This document shows positions 43,896-55,162 of a stretch of 64,000 bases of DNA, piece by piece. The DNA is taken from NCBI GenBank assembly GCA_009763385.1, contig CM019830.1, forward strand, positions 92,816,649 to 92,880,648. The letters are read 5' to 3'. A program made the position numbers and the translations under genes. This DNA comes from Coix lacryma-jobi var. lacryma-jobi (taxonomy: Eukaryota; Streptophyta; Magnoliopsida; Poales; Poaceae). Positions within the stretch are counted from its first letter, which is position 1. Each line of letters begins with the position of its first letter. The notes beneath the pieces are model-generated. The model had not been told where the DNA came from. It was given only the letters and a program-made list of their open reading frames with translations, and did no database searches.

Positions 43896-44305
43896 TGGCT
43901 GAATGTTGAGGTTTAGTGTGTTTGCTCTCCCAGCTTCTTAGCTTGGTTTCCGGACTTCTCGTTTGGCCCTAGAGTTGACCTTGGAACCTCTCTAGGTATC
44001 TTTGCTACTCGTTAGCATCGGTATTTGGGGATTTCTCGACGTAGCATTCAATCTATGTTCGGGACTCGGTTTTCAGGGGTCAAACTTGTGCTGGTGCTTT
44101 TGGAGTTTTGGTTCGCTCTTGCTTTGTGGTGCCTCGCTGTGATCCAAGGGATCATCCACCCTCTTCCAAGGGTCGTGGGCATCACAGTTCGACCGAAGCT
44201 TTTCAGGGGTTGATTTTTGGGACGAAGGCTGAAGTTTCGAAAGAAATTTTTTAGGCTCCCATTCACCCCCTCTGGTCGCCTTGCTTTTGCATTCTCGGTC
44301 CTTCA

Positions 44306-44644
44306 TCTACGTTACTCCTACTCCTAGGGTTTTGGCCGAGGGCCGGTTGTGTTTGATTGATTGGGTTCTGCTACAAAATCCGGGTTTCTAGCTATTTATA
44401 ACCTGGTTGACTCCTGCCCTAACACGAGTAGATTGCAAAAAAAATACAAGATGACCCAAAGTTGAACTCCTTAGTCGAGTCCGACACGCCATCGAAGCCC
44501 GTCGCGTAGGTCCACCTGAATCCTCCCGTTTATGCTTGGCCCACACGAGCTTTTTATTTTTCTTGGTGGATTCTCTTCCTTAATAAATCAGCCATTTATG
44601 TTTACAAAATATCAAACCTCTTGGTCCAAAATCTGGTGTAAACA
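44306..44644 (+). mobile_element. Fragment H: LTR 3' end of an unidentified retroelement
   Basis: This ~338 bp stretch has no match to C or E. It contains a TATA-like TATTTATAA (44393) and ends TGGTGTAAACA, a typical LTR terminus. The next 5 bp, AGAAG (44645-44649), could be its TSD, since E's gag alignment to B resumes there. C inserted into it and its left part is off-window. Confidence 0.45.
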
Positions 44645-45230
44645 AGAAGCATTTGACTTAAGCAAGGCCATTTCAGTTTTAGCACAATCAAGGTCCTTGC
44701 CCAAGTCAATGCAAACTAGACATGGTTTGGAATCATTAGATTTCAACATATCATATTCAGATTTTAAGCTAGCAAGAGAAAAGCATAGCTCATCATTCTT
44801 CCTAACCATGTCAACACAGGCGGTGCAAGGCAAAGAGGCACTAGACTTCAACCTAGCAATGGAGCATTTCAACTTCTCGACCTTTCTAAGCAAGATAGAA
44901 CAAAGCTCATCATTCCTAGTGCAAGCCTCATATAGGTTGTGCAAGGTCACAAGACCCTAAGCAAGTGTACCTCTCTTGGGCTTGCCAAGTTGATGTAGAA
45001 GATCCTCTGGTGAGAGATCATCATCACGTAGAAGGTTCAACAAATCGTTCACCTCGCGATCCCTCTCATCAACTGTACTCCTCCATTCCCAAAATTTCAT
45101 CCTTGGAAACATTCAAACCTAAGGACAAAGACACACTAGAAGAAGAACTTGGTGCCATTTCTAAAAGCACCGTTAGTGTTAGCAACACTAAAGCTTAACA
45201 CCTCGACAAACACCGTCGGAAGCAAAAAGC
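44645..45230 (-). pseudogene. E gag, N-terminal fragment
   Basis: It aligns with B's gag 31510-32106, including LHNLYEACTRNDELC and CSIARLKS with cysteine pairs. A TAG near 44957 and upstream frame damage interrupt it. It is cut at 44645 by H. Confidence 0.75.
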
Positions 45231-45288
45231 ACTCTAAAAGGTCACCTTCGTGGATCCGGAACCGGTTAAGGTAGAGAGATCCTTAACA

Positions 45289-45303
45289 AGCTCCGATACC
45301 AAT
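45289..45303 (-). other. E primer-binding site
   Basis: On the minus strand the sequence reads ATTGGTATCGGAGC directly after the LTR, one change from the initiator-Met complement. Confidence 0.75.
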
Positions 45304-46302
45304 TGAAGGACCGAAAATGCTAAAGCAAGGCGACCAGAGGGGGGGGGTGAATGGGAGCCTAAAAATTTCTTTCAAAATTCTAGCCTCTGTCCCAACAAAA
45401 TCAACCCCAAAAGCTTCGGACTCAAACATGATGCCCACGACCCTCGGAGAGAGGGTGGATGATCCCTCGATCACAACGAGGCACCACACATGAGAGCAAA
45501 CCAAAACTCCCAAAACTCCGAGTCAAGTTCTTACCTAAAAGACCCACTCCCAAATGTAGATTGAGGGCTACGCCAGGATTCCTCCAAATACCTGGAAACC
45601 CGCGAGCCTAGGTTTTGAGGCGCAAACCTAGAAATCGTCCATCCCGAGTTTTGAGGCCCAAACTCAGAAACCGGCCACCCTGAGTTTTGAGGCCCAAACT
45701 CGGAAACCGTCGATGGTAGCTTTTTGAGGCTCAGCTACCGAACCCGCACCATAGACGGGATGTGGTTCGCACACCCCGACCACCGGCACCGATGCTGATA
45801 CATGTCCAGCCTCCATGCCAGGCACAACGCCTTCGCCTTCCTTCTTGACTCGGCCGACGGCACTTGCGCCGCACGCAAGCCCGTGTCCGACCTCCCGCCA
45901 AGTGCCACGACGCCATCGTCTTCCTCTCGACTCGACCGATGCATTGCACATCCCCATGTGCTCTCGCTTGCCGATGCCACGTGCCAGCTACCACAGCTGC
46001 TCCTCCGGCCTCATGGTCCGTCGGTCCAAGCCTCACGTCCGCCCTTCACCGCTCCCAGTCCGTCGGCACGACACGTCTCTACTTGACCTTCACCTCGCCA
46101 TCGACCATTGTATCCGAGCTCCACACCTGCACATCAACACAACCAAGAGACACATGTTGCACACACACACCAACACAGAAACACCAGAACTCAACGCCAT
46201 CGGTTAGTCATAAGCATTAAGCACATAGCGAGATAATGACTCAACCGGGAAAAGCCTCAAACCTTCCTCATCAATGTCAATCATTTATCATATATGTTCT
46301 CA
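45304..46302 (-). repeat. E 5' LTR (short, chimeric)
   Basis: The 999-bp LTR is under half the length of B's. The part next to the primer site (45304-45590) resembles G and C LTRs, while the rest (45591-46302) follows B closely, ending CATATATGTTCTCA. The switch falls at AATACCTGGAAACC. The region that holds the GGACAGTCC cluster in its relatives is missing. Confidence 0.75.
45608..45739. repeat. Hairpin array in E LTR
   Basis: Units are CTAGGTTT/AAACCTAG, CCGAGTTT/AAACTCAG, CTGAGTTT/AAACTCGG (a wobble) and GGTAGCT/AGCTACC. The first is a compensated variant of the CCAGG/CCTGG stem. Confidence 0.75.
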
Positions 46303-47778
46303 CTTCCCTCTCAAGGTGAGAAGGTCAGTCATGTGCTTGGAGCATATCTCACACTCATCCTCGGTGAATACAACGGTGGACTTAACAGATTCAAGCTCCT
46401 TCACCGCATCCTCCCATTTCTATCTAAACTCCTTCCTCTCTCTAGCAGCATGTCTAAGCAACTTATCTTGACTCAGAAGAGCAGCAGTAAGTTTATCGAC
46501 CTCAGCAGAGAGTTCGTCAGGAGTTTGAGATACCTGGGAGGTGTCGTCGTCGTCATCGTTCTGAGGGATCTCCTCCAGCTCATTGTTGACTTCATCGCCG
46601 AGGGCCGTGGTGCAGAATCCCTTGTTGTCAGCGAAGAAGCAGAGGCCGTTCAGCTTGTTCTCGATCTTCTTCTTCTCCTCGAACTCATCGTCACTTGATG
46701 CAGTGGAGTCGTCGTCCGAGTCATCGATGTCGCTGAGGATGGCAAAGAAACCACGCTGCTCGGCCTGGGCCTTCTCCAAGTACTTCTCCTTGATGTACTC
46801 CTTGCTGAAGCCGCCCTTCTGCTTGTGCTTGGCGGGGACATACTTCTCCTTGCGCTTGCTAGAGTTGTACTTGTGGCCGTGATCGCCCTTGCTGAAAGCT
46901 TGCTTGTTCTTCTTCGGGCAATTGGCGATGAAGTGGTTGGAGTCGCCGCACTCATAGCATCCATCTCGTCCTCCTCCGCGGCGACGGTTCATGCGGTTGT
47001 TGTGGAACCATAAGAACCGGTTGGCAAGCAAAGCCAACTCGTCATCTCCCAAGAACTCCAGCTGCTCCTCTGTAATAGAAAGAAGAGAGGAAAGTGCAAG
47101 GCCTCCAGAGGGGTTAGCTGAAGAGCCAGAAACCAAATCCATCGATGAACCAGAAGGATTCTCATAAGAAGCCCTCATCATGGCATCAATCTCACTGGAC
47201 TTGAGCTTACTAAAGAGCTCGTCGCACGTGAGAGTCTCATAGTTAGGCGATTCGATGATCGCCTAAACTTTAGAGTCCCACACTGACCGATCGAGAGTAT
47301 GAAGAAGCTTGAGAGCCCTCTCATGATCGTCATATGGGAACAACTCATTGTTAGCCCTCATCCTGTTGACAATAACATGAAAGCGAGCTAATAAACTTTC
47401 TATGCTCTCGCCAGGCATGTGTCGAAAGTTCTCATACTCACGCTTATGCGACTTGTAGAGACAGGTTTTGACTTGAGTGGTTCCCTCATGAAAACGCATG
47501 AGAGTAGACCAAATCTCCCGAGCCGTGGTGAGGTGAGAAACGCGATCAAACTCTGTCATGCTCAAACACGAGAAAAGAGCATTACGGGCTCAACTATTGG
47601 CATTGTGCTCATCGATCTGCTGTTGAGTCTCACGAGCAGCCAAAACCACGTAATCAGCAGAGTTGCAAATGTCCCAAACCGAAGCACTCATGTTCTAAAC
47701 ATAGGCCGACATACGTATCTTCCAATATGCATAGTTCGTCCCATCGAAAAACGGCGGTTTGCCCACGCCGCGATCCAT
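46303..47778 (-). pseudogene. G gag, N-terminal two-thirds
   Basis: The ATG at 47778 matches A's start. Stops are TAG 47697-47695, TGA 47592-47590, TAG 47265-47263 and TAG 46422-46420. All except the TGA fall at codons that are CAG in A or C; the TGA falls at the arginine codon also hit in A. The zinc knuckle CYECGDSNHFIANC is intact. The frame is otherwise free of shifts up to the E junction. Confidence 0.88.
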
Positions 47779-47827
47779 GTCGCCTTTTGTGGATCTGGAA
47801 CTAGTTAAGGTGGAAGATCCTTAACCT

Positions 47828-47841
47828 GCTCTGATACCAAT
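47828..47841 (-). other. G primer-binding site
   Basis: On the minus strand the sequence reads ATTGGTATCAGAGC, an exact initiator-Met complement directly after the LTR. Confidence 0.9.
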
Positions 47842-48254
47842 TGAAGGACCAAGAATGCTACCAAAAGCTACCAGATGGGGGTGAATGGAAGCCTAACAGT
47901 TTCTTTCAAAACTTCGGCCTCTGTCCCAATGAATCAACCCCAAAAGCTTCAGACACAGGCGTGATGCCCAGGACCCTCAAAAAGAGGGTGGATGATCCCT
48001 AGGATCACAGCGAGGCACCACCAAATGAGAGCAAACAAAAAACTCAAGAACTCCGAGTAGTGTTCAAGCCCAAAAACCTACTCCCAAACGTAGATAGACG
48101 GCTACGTCAGGATCCCTCCAAATACCTATGCTAACTAGTAGCAAAGATACCTAGAGAGGTTCCTTGGTGAACTCTAGGAGCAAACGAGAAGTCCGAAAAC
48201 GAAGAAGAAAAGCCAGGAGAGCAAATGCACTAAATACCAACACTCAGCAGGTTC

Positions 48255-48520
48255 CCGGACTGTCAGCGGGTACGGTCCCGGACTGTCCGCCCCACTGCCG
48301 GACTGTCCGCGGATGGATGGCGGGCTGTCCGCCGGCCAAAAGTGAAAAAACTCCAAGTCTGTTGAACCTCCCTGGTCAGCTCCCGGACTATCTGCGACCG
48401 ACAACGACGGACTGTCTGTCGGTCAAACCTAACTCAAAACTCCAAAACGCGCAGCCACTGATCTAGCCGATCCCCGACGCGTGGACTGTCCGCGGTACCT
48501 GTGGTGGACTGTCCGCGAGT
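48255..48520. repeat. CGGACTGTCCG palindrome cluster in G LTR
   Basis: About eight CGGACTGTCCG-like cores occur, several with one change (CGGACTATC, CGGACTGTCTG). They lie at the same relative position as in C and B. Confidence 0.75.
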
Positions 48521-49309
48521 ACGCAGAGAGGGTGATTTTGATCACCTATCTCTGAAATCTCCCCAAATCTGAACCAAATAAAAACCCCTTGATCCCAAAC
48601 TTGGAGAGGATGATAACTAGGTAGTTGGAAGACTAATCCTAAGAAATCATCCGCTCAAATCTACTCAAACCCTGGGAAATCAAAAGGAAAGGTGGAAGAA
48701 CGAAAAAGTTGCCATGAAACTTGAATCGACCCGATCTACTTGTTTGTGAGGATTGAGATGAATTCCTTCAGTGGAAATGTTCTCCTCACATCAAAAAACA
48801 AGTTGATTTAAGTGGATTCGAAAAAGATGCAGCGTAGAGGGAGATCCAACAACGGGAAAATTGAGACAAAAAGCAAAACGCGAAGAACAACTCAGGAACG
48901 CGAATCACAATCTCAATTGCCAGCCAAAAATCGTCCCCATGAGGAGACAACGACATTACGGTCTCGTTTCCTCAAAATCTTACAAAAATAGAGGTATGAT
49001 TAGCCGTCTCTGCGGATCTCAGTAGCTACAGCAGGGAGTGGGAAGCAGGAAACCCTAGCGAGAAAATAGCAAATGACTGAGATAGTTTGGAGGGATGGGT
49101 GGCCTCTCCTAATATAGCCTAATAAAATTATTCCCCTTCTACCCTTACAACTAATGAGAAAGTAGGCTAACCCTAAGGGTATTCCTGATCAACTGGATGT
49201 GAAGTCGATCCGACGGCCACGCCCGCACATCTGGTAGCTTCGCCTCGACGCGACCTCACCTGATGCCACCATGTGCCTCCACGCGCCGTCCGTCCTTTTC
49301 CTGGACCTC

Positions 49310-49529
49310 CCCTTGGTTTTGAGGCTGAAACCGGGAAACTAGGACCTCCCCCCGGTTATGAGGCTGAAACTGGGAAACCTGTCGTCCATCGGCTGAGTTT
49401 TGTGGCCCAAACTCAGAAACCCGCCAGCACCCAGGTTTTGAGGTCCAAACCTGGAAACTGTCCTCAGCCCAAGTTTTGAGGCCCAAACTCGGAAACCCGC
49501 AGCACCCAGGTTTTGTGGCCCAAACCTAG
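49310..49529. repeat. Hairpin array in G LTR
   Basis: The units include CTGAGTTT/AAACTCAG and CCAGGTTT/AAACCTGG around TGTGGCC or TGAGGTC. The outermost units are decayed. Confidence 0.75.
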
Positions 49530-49544
49530 AAACCGTCCACCCGG

Positions 49545-51372
49545 TGTTGACGGTCCATAAACACCTATTTTACCATCAACATTTGACCCTAAAGTCCACC
49601 AAAAAGGCATGAAATGTAGTCAAATAGGTTTCAAACTAACCGAATTCCACATGTCCATAGAATTTTATTTGAATGTAGGATTTGAACCAAATTTGGACAT
49701 ATGGACCCACCAGAGGCCAAGCCCACTCAGCAGGGCCCAAATGGGCCTAAGGAGGGTGGCGCCTGCCACCTCTAAGTGGCGCCCGCCACTTGGATTGGCC
49801 CAAGTGCCACTCCCTGCCACGTCACCGATCCGTGTGACCTCCCCAAGGCCAAATCCTGGCCCTTGGTCACTAGGTCCGTGGCATGGGATGGCTCAGGGAG
49901 GAGTGGCGTGGATCAACGCTGAATGGCGGTTGCTGGGACATGCAACCGACCTCCAAACCGCCTTGGACAACCACCTGGATGCCGTTGAAGCCAAGGCGGT
50001 GCATCCAACAGTGAGGGAGGTGGCGGCCGCCACCTAGGGCTGGCGCCCGCCACTAGGGTTAGCCCTAGGTCGGCTGGCTGCCCCCTATAAGTACCCCCCT
50101 CACTCATTTGGGCTATAAATACCCCGCTGGAGGCACCTCTTCATTCGTACCAACACACATTACCATCCCAGAGCAACACACAAGCAAGAGAAGCAAGTGA
50201 GAGTTAGGTTAGAAGCTCAGAGAGCTTAGGCAAGTATGTAGCTAGTAGAGCAAGGCATCTTCGCCCTCGCGGTAGCGCTGCTCAAGGCTTAGCTCAAGAG
50301 TAGAGGCATGCGAGTGATCGGTTCTGGAGTTGGGAAGAGTCTTCCTTCATCTCCAGTTCAGGTTTTGCTCTTGTTACTCAAGCACTTTACTATATTCTAT
50401 TTCATCATTTCAAGTATTACTTTATTCTACTTATCAGTATTGAGTGGTATACTTGATTGATTGCTTGAGTGCCTAGCTATCCTACAGTTCAATTCACTTA
50501 GCCATAGTAGTTAATCTCTAGTGAGCTTAGTGTTTGATCTTTGCCAATAGGTTGCTTAGTTAGTTTAGTGTTTATCTTATTAAGTCAAGTGTTTGCTCTG
50601 ACGTCCGCAAGGGTGTCTCTATTCAAAGCTACGGTAGAGATAGTTAGAATATAATTAAGTGTGGTGCCTAGTTATAGACTTACCTTCAGATACGGTTGGA
50701 CCCCCGGATAGCTGTGGTAGCAAGCAGGTGGTGACAGCCCTGTGCGCCTTGAATTCCACCACGTAGTTGGCCCAGTTTAACAGTAAGGCTCGTTGTGCTA
50801 GCGTTCAACCTAAGTAAGTGGTAAAGGCTAGTACGCCTCGATACTTGACAAGATAGGAATAAAACTTTACTCAACTTAGTTGCTCTATTGTCTTTTGCCT
50901 GCCCTGCTTTGTAACTGTCTCGCTTCATAGTTATCTTGCTTGGTAGTTATCTAGGATTAGTTATCAGTAGTTATTAGTTAGTTACCCTTAGTTACCCTCT
51001 ATCTACCTATCCATCCACCTTACCTTAGCCATCCATTTCATCCTTACCTAGCCATCCATATATTTTTTCTAGCCTTCCATCCCTTCTCTTCCCTTTTCCC
51101 CTTTTCTCTTTTCTTATTTCTTCGACTCTCATCCGCTCCATGACTCGACTCATACACCACCCTAGCCATCCATTGGGATCAAATAAATCGACACCTGGTA
51201 CTCCCAGGAGAAGTGCTACTACGATAGTTCTGTGCGCTTGCAGAATCTCCTCCTGGTAGATTGCATTCTCGCTAGCTAGCTCCTACTAGTGTCAGGATTG
51301 ACAACCCCGCTTGGCATTAGTAGATAGCTACTTTAGGTACCCTATCCTAGGTGTAGCTAAGAACTACCAACA
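49545..51372 (+). repeat. F 5' LTR
   Basis: The 1828-bp LTR begins TGTTGACGGTCC and ends ACCAACA. A TATA box, CTATAAATA, is at 50113-50121. GTGGCGCCCGCCAC-type palindromes are at 49754-49790 and 50018-50052. Confidence 0.93.
50113..50121 (+). promoter_or_regulatory. TATA box in F 5' LTR
   Basis: CTATAAATA is identical to 55751-55759 in the 3' LTR. It would drive F's RNA, leaving a long leader to the gag ATG at 51560. Confidence 0.7.
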
Positions 51373-51380
51373 AGCATTTC

Positions 51381-51398
51381 TGGCGCCGTTGCCGGGGA
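51381..51398 (+). other. F primer-binding site (tRNA-Asp type)
   Basis: TGGCGCCGTTGCCGGGGA lies 8 bp after the LTR and complements the 3' end of plant tRNA-Asp, the usual Athila primer. Confidence 0.85.
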
Positions 51399-51559
51399 AG
51401 GCAATCGGTGTATCGGTTGAGTCCGTGTCGAATTTATCTTCGCTCAAGCTCCCGCTTAGCGAATCCCATCTTACCCAATTCTTTCTTTCCTTAACTCTTC
51501 TTATCTTTTTCCTTCATCTTCTTCAACTTCTTTCTTTCTTATCTCGTTCTATCTTCACG

Positions 51560-53434
51560 ATGGCCAATAAGACCATTCGTGAATTTTCTGCTCCTTCTGT
51601 TGCTAATGTAGCGATAGGACCAGACGTGATCGATGCCAACCTCAATTTTGAGTTGAAACCGGCTCTGATCACGATGGTCCAAGCTAGCCCATTCTGTGGC
51701 AAGGCTCATGAGGATGCCAATGCTCACCTCCAACAATTCTTGGAGATTTGCGGCACCTTCACCATTAAGGGGATAACCCAAGAAGCCATCCGTCTTCGTC
51801 TCTTTCCTTTCTCTTTGATAGGAAAAGCGAAGCAATGGTTCTATACCGATCGCAACGCTGTATACACATGGGACAAGTGTTCCAAGGCTTTTTTCGCCAA
51901 ATTCTTTCCTATGGGCAAGACGAATGCTTTGCGCAACAAAATCTCCAGCTTTACGCAACAAGCCGAGGAATCTATCCCTGAGGCTTGGGAGAGGTTGCAA
52001 GAGTATGTCGCTGCTTGTCCGCACCATGGTATGGAGGACTGGCTATTGATCCAGAACTTCTACCATGGCCTAACCCCTCTCTCTAGAAGCCATTTGGATG
52101 CCACCGCCGGCGGTGCATTCTTTTCTCTGAATGTTGCAGATGCTAAGGCTCTCATAGAGAAGATGGTGTCGAACCAAGGATGGAATGACGAGAGACTACA
52201 GCCCCGTAAGCGAGGTATGCATTCCCTTAAGGAAGCCGACATGATCGTGGCCAAGATGGACTTGCTGGCAAAGAAGCTGGACAGCTGTGAGAAGTTGAAC
52301 CAACAGGAGAGTATCCAATCTCTGGAATCCTACATGACTTGTGAAGTTTGTGGAGAAACCAGACATTCTAGGAACCACTGCCCTGAGCTACATGAAGATT
52401 TGAACTTCATCAACAACAGTAACGGTTTCCGTCAACAGAATCAAGGATGGAATCAGCACTCCAATTCTCAAGGTAACAATTCATTCCCTCGCTCTAATTT
52501 TCATAATTCTGATGATTTCTCATTCTTAAAGAATTTAGTTTACTCACAAGGTAGAACTACTGAATTTTTGAATAAGAAATTAATGTCGAATGATAAAGCC
52601 CTTGAGAATATAAATGCTAAATTGGAAGATTTCTCATCTGCTCTGAAAAATCAACTTAGCTTTAATAAGATGTTAGAAACCCAATTAGCTCAACTTGCTG
52701 CTATCATACCAACTTTTGAATCTGGCAAAATTCCTGCTAAACCAGACATGGAAACTGCAAATATGGTTAAAATAAAATATTTTAACTATTATGAAGATCA
52801 AACCATGACTGCTAAAAAGGGTGATCCTGGTAGTCCCATAATTAGATGCTCAATCTTTGGTGAAGTCTTTAAAAATGCCATGTGTGATTTAGGATCGAGT
52901 GTGAACATTTTATCTAAAGATTTCTATGAAAACTCGTTCTTTCCACCCATGTCATCCACATCTGCCTATGTTGTGCTAGCTGATCAATCTACTTGCTATG
53001 TAGAAGGAATAGTTAATGACTTACCTGTTCATAATTGAGGTTCATATGTTCCTGTTGATTTTATAGTACTAGATATGGGAAATAGGAAAGATGTGCCTCT
53101 AATCTTAGGTAGACCCTTCTTGAACACTGTTGATGCCTGCATATATGTGGGAAGTGGTAAAATTCAAATGACATTAGGAGAGAGGAAGGAAATATTCTCC
53201 TTTTCCCGTGGTCCCGCATATGCCGCTAACATGCAGGTAGCAAAACCCGTTCGTACCAAGAAGAGGCGCCCAAGAACAGGGTGGAGCAGAAAGAGAGAAC
53301 CGCCTCCTCCTAAGTTGTGTGATTCACATAACGAGGGAGAGGTGCCAAAAGAAGAAGAACCAGATGGAGTACTAAGAGAAGAAGTGCCCAAGGAAGAAGA
53401 TCCACCCGATAAGGATGAAACTCCATGGACCTAA
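51560..53434 (+). pseudogene. F gag-protease
   Basis: The ATG at 51560 (MANKTIREF) is the first after the primer site; an upstream in-frame extension lies inside the LTR. The capsid domain (about residues 40-200) carries CPHHGMEDWLLIQNFYHGL, typical of Athila. A zinc knuckle, CEVCGETRHSRNHC, follows near residue 260. A retropepsin-like core reads CDLGSSVNILS, with DLG in place of DTG as is common in Athila, then LILGRPFLNT. A TGA at 53036-53038 splits the protease core; the frame continues to 53434 with a basic then Glu/Pro-rich tail. The TGA could be mutation or readthrough. Confidence 0.85.
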
Positions 53435-54555
53435 GGTATGGTTTTATTTTTAATTTTTCCCTTCAATTTTCCTTTTTTCGAATAAATAACATATGTCATG
53501 CATGCAACTAAAAAAAATCAGTTATCATTTGTTTTATGCATAGGTATATGTTAGAATAATAAAAAATATCATAATAGGATAGTTTCCCTTTTCACAACAT
53601 TAGATAGTTTCCCTTTTAATAAAATGAGAACAAGAGCTCCGACTGAGACGAAGAAGATCTTTTCACCAAGCAAGAAGCCAGCTTGGGGGAGACTCCCGCT
53701 CCAATAAGGTATGCCTCAAGCCTACAATTTACATTTAGTTCTTAAATTCTATATCTTTTGAATGTCACATGCTTGCCTAAATAACCACTACATGAATGAA
53801 ATTGATAAAATCTACTTAAACAAGTTGAAACCTGAATAAGATTTGAAATATGTCATGCAAATGCTATTGTTATGGTTTGAATAACTGGTCTTGTCTAAGT
53901 TGTAGCTTTTGTGGGTTGCACATGCTTTAACTAAAATCATGCTTAGTGAGTAAAGTTAGTAAGAAATGGAGTAATTCTCTAAACTTGCTAAAGTGAAATT
54001 AGGACCTAATCTGGGGGATTTCTTTTAAAAAAATTATGAAAACCTTGCTAAAAAGTTCCTCCTAGATTTTTATCCCATCCCACCACCAGCCAAATATTTG
54101 TTAGTCATTAGTCAAAACCACAAAGAGCTTTGTTTGTGTTGAGCTTTGTTAGACCTCATAGATCTTAGTAGAGAAGCTTATCATATCTTTTTGAATCAAG
54201 ATTCACGTACACTCACCATAATTTGCCCACTTTCCACTTTGGAAGTTTGCAACCACCAAATAAATTGCTTATTCTCTACACCGGAGATATGCAATACCCT
54301 GCCAAACATCCCATTGCTAGCCTTATGCTTATTCCTACATTGGGAATAAGCATTTCTCCCTCTTCCCCTTTTTCATTTCAAAAATCCTTTCCTATAGATG
54401 TCTGGGGAAATCTAGAGCTAAAAGAAAAAAAAATGAGCAAAGTAGCTCAAGAAAGGACTATGTCCTGAAGAAAAAAAAGTGAGCAAAGTAGCTCAAGAGA
54501 GGACTATGTCCTAAGAAAATGTGAGGACACATCTTTTGTCTACTCACTATGTATC

Positions 54556-54601
<46 letters not shown>

Positions 54602-55162
54602 ATCATTAGCTCTAGACCCCAGAAATTAACTAGGAAGGATTATGAAATATCTCTCTATACACTTCCACATAATCACACATGCACATCTTGATCAATTTTT
54701 ATGATTTGCTGCTCCTTATGATTTGAGTGTCTAGCTTAGCAATAAACATCAGGCAATTTGCTCATGGTTCTTAGCCCACCTATAACTCCACATATAATTC
54801 TTTAGAAATAGGAGAGGCTACATTTTGGCCTAAGTGAGGATTTAAACACCATTGAGTGATTGAGTGAATCTTGGAGGACTTAAGCAAGTTGTTATCTTTT
54901 GAAAACCTTGAAAAACCTCTAGACAGAATCCTAGTCAAACCTAAGCAAGAAAAAAGTTTCCTAACTACTGCTTTATTTCACTCTTGCATGTTTGAAGTGA
55001 AAAGCTATAAGCCCCACATTGCTATGATTTATGATATATGCTATGTTATTTCTTACTATACAATATGCACTTGCAGACATCTTAAGTTGCTATCCATTTC
55101 ATGCTCAATGCTTAAACTGCATTGTTGCTCGAGGATGAGCAACAGGTTAGCTTGGGGGAGCT
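53435..55162 (+). other. F non-coding region replacing pol
   Basis: This AT-rich region has no RT or integrase motif. It holds a purine tract GCTTGGGGGA (53691-53700), repeated as the true polypurine tract at 55150-55160. A 47-bp imperfect duplication (GAGCAAAGTAGCTCAAGA words, 54424-54518) and a (GA)n run are also present. A hairpin GTTGCTC/GAGCAAC (55124-55143) precedes the PPT. Confidence 0.75.
54561..54598. repeat. (GA)19 microsatellite in F
   Basis: This is an uninterrupted GA dinucleotide run of about 38 bp between the duplicated 47-bp unit and the 3' LTR. Confidence 0.95.

Larger units (their letters stand above)
34696..44305 (+). mobile_element. Element C: decayed Sirevirus (Ty1/copia), 5' LTR split by B
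   Basis: The element reads on the plus strand. Only the last 129 bp of its 5' LTR is in the window, because B inserted there; the rest must lie left of base 1. The internal region is 34825-42265 and the 3' LTR 42266-44305. Gag and pol are the same family as A and align almost throughout. The copy is heavily mutated: gag start lost, many stops and several frameshifts. Confidence 0.9.
42266..44305 (+). repeat. C 3' LTR
   Basis: The 2040-bp LTR starts TGCGGATAC and ends GGTCCTTCA. The start matches A's LTR, while the palindromes are of the GGACAGTCC type (43629-43895, seven good copies). TCTAC at 44306-44310 is the expected right TSD, but its partner is off-window. Confidence 0.9.
44645..46302 (-). 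mobile_element. Element E: Sirevirus fragment with chimeric LTR
   Basis: It comprises a 5' LTR (45304-46302), a primer site and the start of a B-type gag (44645-45303), on the minus strand. The rest was separated by H and everything inside H, and should lie left of the window. CTTCC (46303-46307) is the expected right TSD within G's gag. Confidence 0.75.
47842..49544 (-). repeat. G 5' LTR, segment 1
   Basis: It aligns with the reverse complement of C's LTR from its 3' end. F interrupts at 49545; CCCGG (49540-49544) is duplicated at 57001-57005. It contains a palindrome cluster (48255-48520) and a hairpin array. Confidence 0.88.

Noticed and set aside
34696..44305. C as an independent insertion with its own TSD inside the window
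   Set aside because: Its 5' LTR starts abruptly at ATCAC inside the LTR sequence. This is the B insertion point, so C's own TSD must be off-window.
45304..47842. E and G LTRs as the two LTRs of one short element
   Set aside because: Both have a primer site at the same side and the same orientation, and their LTRs belong to different types. They are two 5' LTRs of two nested elements.
51311..51559. N-terminal extension of F gag
   Set aside because: It would include the LTR end and the primer-binding site. MANKTIREF at 51560 is the conserved-looking start.
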